The notes below the pieces were generated by a model, which was not told where the DNA came from, searched no databases, and saw only the letters and a list, made by a program, of their open reading frames with translations. Below, piece by piece: positions 1 through 5,691 of a stretch of DNA of 6,333 nt (within the stretch, counting starts at the first letter, position 1; the number at the start of each line of letters is the position of its first letter). Made by a program: the position numbers and the translations under genes. The DNA comes from Chloroflexota bacterium (GTDB taxonomy: Bacteria > Chloroflexota > Anaerolineae > Aggregatilineales > UBA3940): the NCBI GenBank assembly GCA_024643825.1, contig JAHEME010000180.1:1-6333 (forward strand), in the 5' to 3' direction.

Positions 1-721
1 ATCGTGGAACGTGCATCCTCTTCGCTGATGGCGCGGGGGCTTTTGTTTTGCAGGCAAGTGAGGTTCCAGGAGGAGTGCAGCAAGTTGTCATGCACTCTGA
101 CGGCTCTGGGGGTGATCTTCTTGCGGTTCCGTCGGGGATGCGTCCAAGTTGGAACGGAAGCCCCAGTCCCGATGTCATCACTACTATGAATGGTCGTGAA
201 GTCTTTCGTTTTGCGACCCGTGTGATGGTATCAGCAACAGAAGAAGTTCTTGAGAAAGCCAACCTGACTACCTGACTACAGCCGATATTGATATCGTTGT
301 TCCACATCAAGCCAATCTCAGAATCATACAGGCGGCTGCACGCGGATTGAAGCTCCCCATGGAGAAATTCATGGTAAACATTGAGAAGTATGGGAACACT
401 TCGACGGCGTCGATCCCAATTGCAGTAGCGGAGGCAGTTGAAGAAGGCAAAATCAAGCCCAATGACCGAATTGTGCTGGTTGGTTTTGGCGGTGGTCTTA
501 CCTGGGGTGCTGTCCTAATGGAATGGCAGGTGACACCATCCCCGGTTTCGTACGGGCGAGAAGTTGTTCGGGAAACGTGGTATATCCTTGCACGAATTCG
601 GTCACTGCTCCGACGAATTTTCCGATTTGTCGAGGCAGTTCTCGGTGGCTCGCCTACGCAGGAAGCCATCGACGACGAACGTAAACGCAGACAGAAGCGT
701 CGAGAAGAGGCCGAGGAGTAG
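1..721 (+). pseudogene. fabH: Beta-ketoacyl-ACP synthase III (FabH), 3' portion, frameshifted
   Basis: FabH condenses acyl-CoA with malonyl-ACP to start type II fatty acid synthesis in the cytoplasm. The 5' part, including the active-site Cys, lies left of the window. Frame 3 from position 3 reads FADGAGAFVLQ, then HSDGSGGDLL and MNGREVFRFATRVM, and stops at TGA 273-275. The family sequence resumes in frame 2 with PHQAN (catalytic His codon 305-307), YGNTS (catalytic Asn codon 395-397) and GFGGGLTWGA, ending at TAG 719-721. The 30-residue His-Asn spacing equals that of E. coli FabH (H244/N274). The break falls exactly at an 8-bp tandem duplication; deleting one copy gives a continuous NLTTADIDIVVPHQAN. 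The rest shows no decay, so this is a recent mutation or a sequence/assembly error rather than an old pseudogene. After the normal FabH end (about position 530) there is an extra basic tail of about 60 residues. The family call is firm. Whether the gene is truly broken is uncertain. Confidence 0.85.
264..279. repeat. 8-bp perfect tandem duplication (CTGACTAC x2) inside fabH
   Basis: CTGACTAC occurs twice back to back, at 264-271 and 272-279. Eight is not a multiple of three, so the second copy shifts the frame and brings TGA 273-275 into register. Removing either copy restores the expected FabH reading N-L-T-T-A-D-I-D. A short dyad, CGATAT-TG-ATATCG (283-296), begins three bases downstream and could favour slipped-strand replication; that link is inference. 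Confidence 0.95.
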
Positions 722-766
722 GCCAGAGGCGACAACGTCTTCCTACATTGCTGGAGCTATTCTGAG

Positions 767-804
767 CAAGACAGCCGTCATGTAGAGGCGGCTATCTTGT
801 TGTT
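767..804 (+). terminator. Imperfect intrinsic-terminator-like hairpin after fabH
   Basis: Arms 767-777 (CAAGACAGCCG) and 789-799 (CGGCTATCTTG) pair over 11 positions with a single C-A mismatch, around an 11-base loop. They are followed by a short, impure T-rich stretch (TTGTT). The hairpin sits 45 bases after the fabH stop and ahead of the alaS promoter, where a terminator is expected. The weak U-tract and long loop keep confidence moderate. Confidence 0.5.
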
Positions 805-844
805 AGCACACAGATTTGTCAAAATCGACATGCCCCGCGGATGA

Positions 845-873
845 TTGTCAGCCTCTGGTGGATTGTCTATAAT
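845..873 (+). promoter_or_regulatory. Sigma70-type promoter for alaS
   Basis: The -35 box TTGTCA (845-850) has one mismatch to TTGACA. It is separated by exactly 17 bp from a perfect -10 box TATAAT (868-873). Transcription should start near 880-882, giving a 5' leader of about 40 bases before the alaS ATG. That leader is too short for a T-box riboswitch. The promoter lies just downstream of the terminator-like hairpin, separating alaS from fabH transcription. The in-frame TTG at 845 is part of the -35 box, so it cannot be the alaS start codon on this transcript. Confidence 0.8.
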
Positions 874-906
874 CTGCGACCATAAAACTTCCTGTGAAAC
901 GAAAGT

Positions 907-910
907 AGGA
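907..910 (+). promoter_or_regulatory. Ribosome binding site deciding the alaS start
   Basis: AGGA lies 9 bases before ATG 920 but only 3 before ATG 914 and 18 before ATG 929. Spacing therefore favours ATG 920, which gives the N-terminus MKHMTSAEIRQAF. Confidence 0.55.
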
Positions 911-919
911 TCAATGCCG

Positions 920-3637
920 ATGAAGCACATGACAAGTGCAGAAATACGCCAAGCATTTCTGGATTTTTTTGCCGCGAGAGAGCACGCTCCGGTAGCTTCA
1001 TCGTCTTTGGTTCCCGGCAGTGATCCAACCCTGCTATTCACAAATGCGGGTATGGTCCAGTTCAAAGACGTCTTCCTTGGAATCGACCAGCGTCCGTACA
1101 AGCGTGCAACGACATCGCAAAAATGTATGCGTATCAGTGGCAAACATAACGACCTCGAAAACGTGGGACCTTCGCCCCGCCACCACACCTTCTTTGAGAT
1201 GTTGGGAAACTTTTCCTTTGGTGACTACTTCAAAAAGGACGCGATCCAGTTCGCGTACGATCTTCTTACAGAAGTATATAAGCTCTCCCCAGCCCGTCTC
1301 GCATTTACTGTCTATCAGGATGATGACGAAGCCTATGACATCTGGGTGAATGTCGTAGGAGTAGATCCAAGCAGGGTTGCCCGAATGGGATCCAAGACGA
1401 ACTTCTGGCAAATGGCAGAAATAGGCCCCTGTGGGCCAACCAGTGAAATACACTACGATCTTCAGCCACAGAGAGGTCCCAAGACAATCATTGAGGATCT
1501 TCAGGCAGAAGACGACCGATTCCTTGAATTATGGAATCTCGTGTTCATGCAATTCAATCGCACTCAACCTGACCCGGAACACAAGGGCCAATTCGACCAG
1601 CCCCTCCCTGCCCCAGGAGTAGACACAGGCATGGGATTGGAACGTATTGCAGCAGTGCTGCAAGAAGTAGAAGCCAATTACGACACAGATCTCTTTACCG
1701 ATCTCTTTGATGCAACGCAGGAAGTTCTTGGACACGACAACGAATTCCGAGAGGCTCACACAGTTGCGTATCGTGTGATTGCGGATCACACACGAGCGGC
1801 ATCCTTCCTGATCGCTGACGGAGTTAACCCCGGCACAACAGGTCGCGAGTATGTTGTGCGCATGCTGATCCGACGTGCGTGGCGTTTTGCGCACGGGATG
1901 GGAGTCGAAACGCCTTTCTTGACTGGCGTTGCGGATGCTGTGGTGCAAAAGATGTCCCCAGCATATCCTGAATTGCGCCAATTCCAGGAAGCAATTCGCT
2001 ATCAGATTGCTACCGAAGAAGAACGCTTCCGCCGAGTTCTGGATACATCATTGTCGGTACTTGGCAATATCATCGAAGAGTTTCAGACACAAGGTCAGAC
2101 TGAGTTGGATGGAGACAGAGCGTTTCAACTGTACGCCACGCATGGTCTGCCGCTGGAAATTACACGTGATCTGCTTCAGGAACATGGCCTATCAGTAGAC
2201 GAGGCAGGATTCCGAAAGGCACAATTAGCACATTCAGAAGCTTCTGAAGCAGATCGAGACCTCTTCGCCGATGTTTCACAATACCAATCGCTTCTCCAGA
2301 ACTTACGGGCGTCAGGCAAAATTGAAGAACAAGGTGTTCTCTATTCCCCTTATGATCATGATAAGCTGAAGTTTTCCTCCAGTGTTCTTTCTATCATGTC
2401 TGGAGGAGAACAAACCGAAACAGCCAGCAAGGGTGATACTGTCGAGATTGTATTGCCTCAAACATCCTTTTATGTAGCATCTGGCGGGCAGGTGAGTGAC
2501 ACAGGAACTCTTCACGGTGATGGATGGGCTATTCAGGTGGATGATGTTCATGCTCCTATCGGGGGACTGATCCTACATACCGGAAAGGTCACCTCAGGCC
2601 GCGTGAAGGTGGGCGATTCTGTGATCGCTGAGGTGGATCAAAAACGCCGCTGGAACATCATGAGGAATCACACGGCAACCCACTTGCTTCACGCAAGCCT
2701 CAGACACGTACTCGGAAATCATGTGCGCCAAAAAGGATCACTTGTAGCGCCAGATAGATTGCGTTTTGACTTCACTCATAATGCTCCCCTGAGTGACGAT
2801 GAACGGGTACGGATCAACAACGAAGTCTCAACAATGATCCTTGCCAATGAGCCTTTGCAGATCATGCAAAAAACCCTTGATGAAGCACGCCACGAAGGAG
2901 CGATGGCACTCTTTGGGGAAAAATATGGCAGTATAGTACGAACGGTTACGGTTTGTGAGCCGCATACAAATTGTGATGAGCGTTTTAGCTATGAGCTATG
3001 CGGCGGCACTCACGTACGTTCAACGGCGGAGATTGGCTCGTTCCTGATCATATCAGAGGAAAGCAGCGGGGCAGGAGTACGGCGAATTGAAGCCATAACT
3101 GGCGAGGAAGCTCAAAAAACGCTGGCACACCAGTGGGACGTAATTGCTTCCGCTGCCGATCAACTGCGGACAGAGCCAGATAACATTCTGGAACGAATCC
3201 ACTCCCTAAACGAGAACCTGGATGCGGCGTCCCGCACTATCACTAACATGCAAAAAGAATCGGCTCAGGATGCAGCCTCTGTGCTTCTGGGAAAAGCACG
3301 CACGATACAGGGCATAACGTTACTGGCTGCCCAGGTGGACGCAGAAAACGCAGAATTGCTTAGCGAAATGGCCGACTGGTGCCGTGACAAACTTCAAAGC
3401 GCGGTCGTCGTCCTGGGGAGTAACATTAACGGAACAGCAAGATTAATTGCGACGGTTACACCAGACCTCCAATCGAAGGGGCTTCACGCGGGAAAACTGG
3501 TCGGCGATATCGCACGCATGGTAGGGGGCGGTGGCGGTGGAAATCCGCGCTTTGCGTCGGCAGGCGGCAGGAATCCTGATCAACTTCCCAGGGCGATTGA
3601 GCAAGTTGATGAAATCATCAACAGCTATCTTATTTGA
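920..3637 (+). CDS. alaS: Alanyl-tRNA synthetase
   Basis: Cytoplasmic class II aminoacyl-tRNA synthetase that charges tRNA-Ala and edits mischarged Ser or Gly. The 905-residue product is near the usual bacterial length (about 875) and looks complete. The catalytic domain begins near residue 5. Motif 2 runs from RISGKHNDLENVG (from R71) through HHTFFEMLGNFSFGDYF (88-104), and motif 3 is GVDTGMGLER (233-242). The editing domain carries HTATH (H584, H588) and CGGTH (C694, H698), the four metal-ligand residues of a functional editing site. A helical linker leads to the C-terminal DHHA1-type domain, with a glycine-rich VGGGGGGNP turn (868-876) followed by ASAGG. ATG 920 is chosen for its Shine-Dalgarno spacing. 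ATG 914 is possible, and the upstream in-frame TTG 845 is excluded because it lies in the promoter. It is the first gene of a probable operon with the next three genes. No key residue is missing. Confidence 0.97.
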   Translation: MKHMTSAEIRQAFLDFFAAREHAPVASSSLVPGSDPTLLFTNAGMVQFKDVFLGIDQRPYKRATTSQKCMRISGKHNDLENVGPSPRHHTFFEMLGNFSFGDYFKKDAIQFAYDLLTEVYKLSPARLAFTVYQDDDEAYDIWVNVVGVDPSRVARMGSKTNFWQMAEIGPCGPTSEIHYDLQPQRGPKTIIEDLQAEDDRFLELWNLVFMQFNRTQPDPEHKGQFDQPLPAPGVDTGMGLERIAAVLQEVEANYDTDLFTDLFDATQEVLGHDNEFREAHTVAYRVIADHTRAASFLIADGVNPGTTGREYVVRMLIRRAWRFAHGMGVETPFLTGVADAVVQKMSPAYPELRQFQEAIRYQIATEEERFRRVLDTSLSVLGNIIEEFQTQGQTELDGDRAFQLYATHGLPLEITRDLLQEHGLSVDEAGFRKAQLAHSEASEADRDLFADVSQYQSLLQNLRASGKIEEQGVLYSPYDHDKLKFSSSVLSIMSGGEQTETASKGDTVEIVLPQTSFYVASGGQVSDTGTLHGDGWAIQVDDVHAPIGGLILHTGKVTSGRVKVGDSVIAEVDQKRRWNIMRNHTATHLLHASLRHVLGNHVRQKGSLVAPDRLRFDFTHNAPLSDDERVRINNEVSTMILANEPLQIMQKTLDEARHEGAMALFGEKYGSIVRTVTVCEPHTNCDERFSYELCGGTHVRSTAEIGSFLIISEESSGAGVRRIEAITGEEAQKTLAHQWDVIASAADQLRTEPDNILERIHSLNENLDAASRTITNMQKESAQDAASVLLGKARTIQGITLLAAQVDAENAELLSEMADWCRDKLQSAVVVLGSNINGTARLIATVTPDLQSKGLHAGKLVGDIARMVGGGGGGNPRFASAGGRNPDQLPRAIEQVDEIINSYLI

Positions 3638-3694
3638 GCCTGGAGATTTTCCCCTGAAGAAACTCACTTTCAGCATGCCGTCCAGAGTCCTTCG

Positions 3695-5239
3695 GTGAGA
3701 GAACAGATTATTCGTCTGGAATCGCATGACGACGTTATCACCGCTCGCGAGAAACTGGGCTGGGTTCAAGCTACCCATGTCTTGCTGGTATTCCCGGAAA
3801 ACCCTCACGAGCGTATTCTTCAACGACGCCTAGATCTTGTACTGTTACAGCGGGAAGCAACTCGCGTTCAGGCCCAACTTGCTCTGATTACTCGTGACCC
3901 TAACGTATCGGAGTCCGCCAAGGAACTCGGTATTGCCGTGTTCCCCAGTGTTGAAGCGAGTCATCGCCGATCCTGGCAGATGGCCCAGGCGGAGATAAGC
4001 CTGACCCGGTCACACCCACCTACCGTTCTTGATCCAGACTTAGTTGAAACCGCCAGCCGTCTTCGTAAGACGCAGCGCCAGTCTGTGAGCGTGCACCTCT
4101 CGCATCGTACTAGAGTATGGCTAGGTATCGCGGGATCCGTTTTGTTTGTACTCGGTGCATTACTGTTTATACCCGAAGCTACGGTTCATTTGACACCCGC
4201 AGCAAATCAAGTAACTGTAACCGCCTCAATTATTGCAGACCCAAATACAGAGACAATCAATTCATCACAGGACACCATCCCTGCGAGGATTATCGGGGTT
4301 GAGGTTGAAGGAAGCACTACTCTAGATACTTCTGGGACATCTGAAGAGCCAACGGAAAAAGCCAGAGGCATCGCCCTTTTCACCAATCTAATCCCGGATC
4401 AGATCACAATTCCATCAGGGGTCGTCGTTCGTACCAGCGCAGCGCAACCCGTGCGGTTTGTTACCCTTGCTGATGTCACTTTGCCAGGAGAAGTCGGATC
4501 TACAGCAGAAGTCCCTATTGAAGCTATCGAACCGGGATTCTCAGGAAATCTTCCCACGGCACGAATCAATCAGATTGAAGGGCCTCTCAGTGCTCGACTC
4601 GCGGTTGCAAATTCCGAACCGACTCGCGGAGGAGATGTTACGCTTGTATCTTCCGTTTCACCGGGCGATCCAGCAAGACTGCGCGCGCTATTGCTGCAAC
4701 AGTTGCAGCAACGCGCGTATGCCGAAATGCAAACTGACCCTGCCATTGCTCTGAATGATAGCGAATTTGTCCCTATAGAATCTCTGTCGGTTGTCCTCAT
4801 CGACTCGGAGATTTATGATGGCGTCATTGGTCAACCGACCCCAAGACTGGGTCTCGATTTACATGTTACCGTGCAAGCAATCGCAATCGACGAACGAGCC
4901 GCACGTCAGCGCGTATACGAGCGTCTCGCAGAGAAGGTAGGTGATGGTTTCCAGATTGCAGCGGATTCGCTTGTATTTCGCCATGCAGAAGTCATCGACT
5001 ATGACGAACAACGCCGCGTGACCTTCATTATGCAGGCAGCAGGTGATGTCTCCGCTGCAATTATGGATGATGATGTCCGTCGTATTGTGCGTGGTCAACC
5101 CACAACCACTGCGATTGATCGCTTGGAGCGAGATCTCCCCTTAGCTTCTCCGCCAGTGATTGATCGGTGGCCGGGATTCTGGCCTTTGCTCCCGCAGATA
5201 CTATGGCGAATTCATGTCGTCATCGGTGGATCACCGTGA
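3695..5239 (+). CDS. Single-pass membrane protein with baseplate-J/gp47-like external region
   Basis: 514 residues, biochemical function unknown. An N-terminal domain (about 1-100) begins with a segment containing HDDVITAREKLGW and has alternating beta-like (THVLLVFP, AQLALITRD) and helical segments. It looks like a small Rossmann-like cytoplasmic fold without an evident catalytic motif. Residues 141-160 form one strong membrane segment preceded by basic residues (RKTQRQ, SHRTR), predicting N-inside/C-outside topology. The external part contains a baseplate-J-like beta region (about 224-320: KARGIALFTNL, TIPSGVVVRT, VPIEAIEPGFSGNL). It is followed by a helical LLLQQLQQRAYAEM stretch and a Trp/Pro-rich end (RWPGFWPLLP). 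There are no phage genes nearby, so this is a chromosomal envelope protein of the kind I recall in Chloroflexota, not a tail component. GTG 3695 is the only in-frame start after the alaS stop that keeps the N-terminal domain. Its ribosome site is weak (AGAG, 7 bases upstream). It lies 57 bases after alaS and overlaps ruvX. Confidence 0.8.
   Translation: MREQIIRLESHDDVITAREKLGWVQATHVLLVFPENPHERILQRRLDLVLLQREATRVQAQLALITRDPNVSESAKELGIAVFPSVEASHRRSWQMAQAEISLTRSHPPTVLDPDLVETASRLRKTQRQSVSVHLSHRTRVWLGIAGSVLFVLGALLFIPEATVHLTPAANQVTVTASIIADPNTETINSSQDTIPARIIGVEVEGSTTLDTSGTSEEPTEKARGIALFTNLIPDQITIPSGVVVRTSAAQPVRFVTLADVTLPGEVGSTAEVPIEAIEPGFSGNLPTARINQIEGPLSARLAVANSEPTRGGDVTLVSSVSPGDPARLRALLLQQLQQRAYAEMQTDPAIALNDSEFVPIESLSVVLIDSEIYDGVIGQPTPRLGLDLHVTVQAIAIDERAARQRVYERLAEKVGDGFQIAADSLVFRHAEVIDYDEQRRVTFIMQAAGDVSAAIMDDDVRRIVRGQPTTTAIDRLERDLPLASPPVIDRWPGFWPLLPQILWRIHVVIGGSP
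4682..4717. repeat. Long inverted repeat inside the J-like gene
   Basis: TTGCTGCAAC (4691-4700) and GTTGCAGCAA (4702-4711) are perfect reverse complements around a single A. They are flanked by CGCGCG at 4682-4687 and 4712-4717, which also pair if three bases (4688-4690) bulge out. As RNA this folds into about 9 + 6 base pairs with a 3-base loop. It lies over the codons of the L/Q-rich segment LLLQQLQQRA, so codon constraint may explain it. Confidence 0.6.
5225..5230 (+). promoter_or_regulatory. Ribosome binding site for ruvX
   Basis: GGTGGA, a one-mismatch match to GGAGGA, ends 5 bases before GTG 5236. Together with the 4-base overlap with the preceding stop codon, it supports GTG 5236 over ATG 5203 or ATG 5254 and suggests translational coupling. 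Confidence 0.55.
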
Positions 5240-5691
5240 TAGGGTATCGCATAATGGCAATCGATCACGGTATTGTCCGTTTTGGCATTGCCGTTAGCGA
5301 CCCACTTCACATCGTTGCTCGACCCTACAGAATCATTGTGAGACGAAGTAGGCAGGCAGATTTCGAGATCATTCAGAAGATTATCTTCGAAGAGTCGATA
5401 GGTAAGATTGTAATCGGTTTGCCAACCGATTCAATGGGTGAAGTCGGCAGGCAAGCTTTGATGACAGTCCGCTGGGGAATGAAGTTGTCGGAGGTAGTTC
5501 AGCAACCCATCGTGTTTTGGGATGAAAGTTTCTCATCTCAAGACGCAGCCCAACTACGAGGGCGATCATCTGGCAGGCCCACTCGTCTGGACGATATCGC
5601 TGCCGCAATCATATTACAGGACTATCTGGATTCTGGAGAAACCGATCATGAGCCAGGTCAGACGCTCGAGGCGCTCAAAAAATATCTCTGA
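5236..5691 (+). CDS. ruvX: RuvX/YqgF family RuvC-fold nuclease
   Basis: A 151-residue cytoplasmic protein of the YqgF/RuvX family, whose members are putative Holliday junction resolvases and in E. coli act in 16S rRNA 5'-end maturation. The first strand and metal-binding Asp are in YRIMAIDHG (D10), followed by GIAVSD (17-22). The central strand gives KIVIGLP (57-63). The second acidic site is in VFWDE (D96, E97), and the C-terminal acidic pair is RLDDIAAAIILQDYL (D119, D120). The RuvC-like acidic set is thus present. Several conserved surroundings differ: D-x-G-x-K-R is DHGIVRFG without the Lys, GLPxxxDG is GLPTDSMG, and the Arg usually following DE is Ser (S98). GTG 5236 overlaps the upstream TGA by 4 bases (GTGA) and keeps the first beta strand, which ATG 5254 would remove. 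A tail of about 19 residues after the core overlaps the start of mltG. Confidence 0.88.
   Translation: MIGYRIMAIDHGIVRFGIAVSDPLHIVARPYRIIVRRSRQADFEIIQKIIFEESIGKIVIGLPTDSMGEVGRQALMTVRWGMKLSEVVQQPIVFWDESFSSQDAAQLRGRSSGRPTRLDDIAAAIILQDYLDSGETDHEPGQTLEALKKYL
5412..5431. repeat. Perfect 8-bp hairpin within ruvX
   Basis: AATCGGTT (5412-5419) and AACCGATT (5424-5431) are exact reverse complements separated by TGCC. They cover the codons of the conserved IGLPTD loop. No U-tract follows, so it is not an intrinsic terminator. It may be a codon coincidence. Confidence 0.55.
5635..5639 (+). promoter_or_regulatory. Ribosome binding site for mltG
   Basis: GGAGA lies 8 bases before ATG 5648, inside the ruvX coding region. 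It is the best Shine-Dalgarno match in the window and supports the overlapping start of mltG. Confidence 0.6.

Noticed and set aside
264..279. Programmed ribosomal frameshifting in fabH
   Set aside because: There is no slippery heptamer or typical stimulator at the shift point, and the exact duplication explains the frame change more simply.
307..735. Long open frames on the minus strand opposite fabH, alaS and the J-like gene
   Set aside because: They mirror conserved genes on the + strand, have no recognisable protein features and no supporting ribosome sites; they are shadows.
845..919. 25-residue N-terminal extension of AlaRS from TTG 845
   Set aside because: The TTG lies in the -35 box of a near-consensus promoter, the extra residues do not resemble the AlaRS N-terminus, and a ribosome site fits ATG 920.
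880..919. T-box riboswitch before alaS
   Set aside because: The predicted leader is only about 40 bases, too short for a T-box, and no terminator/antiterminator pair lies after the promoter.
2233..2248. 16-bp perfect palindrome TTCAGAAGCTTCTGAA
   Set aside because: It lies in the middle of alaS coding sequence over a Ser-Glu-Ala repeat; no adjacent signal suggests an operator or hairpin role.
3654..3673. Small hairpin CTGAA...TTCAG between alaS and the J-like gene
   Set aside because: Only five pairs with a loop of ten bases and no T-tract; too weak to call a terminator or attenuator.
3695..5239. Prophage or tail-fibre locus because of the baseplate-J-like region
   Set aside because: All neighbours are housekeeping genes, there are no other phage genes, and the protein has a membrane anchor and cytoplasmic domain not expected in a baseplate subunit.
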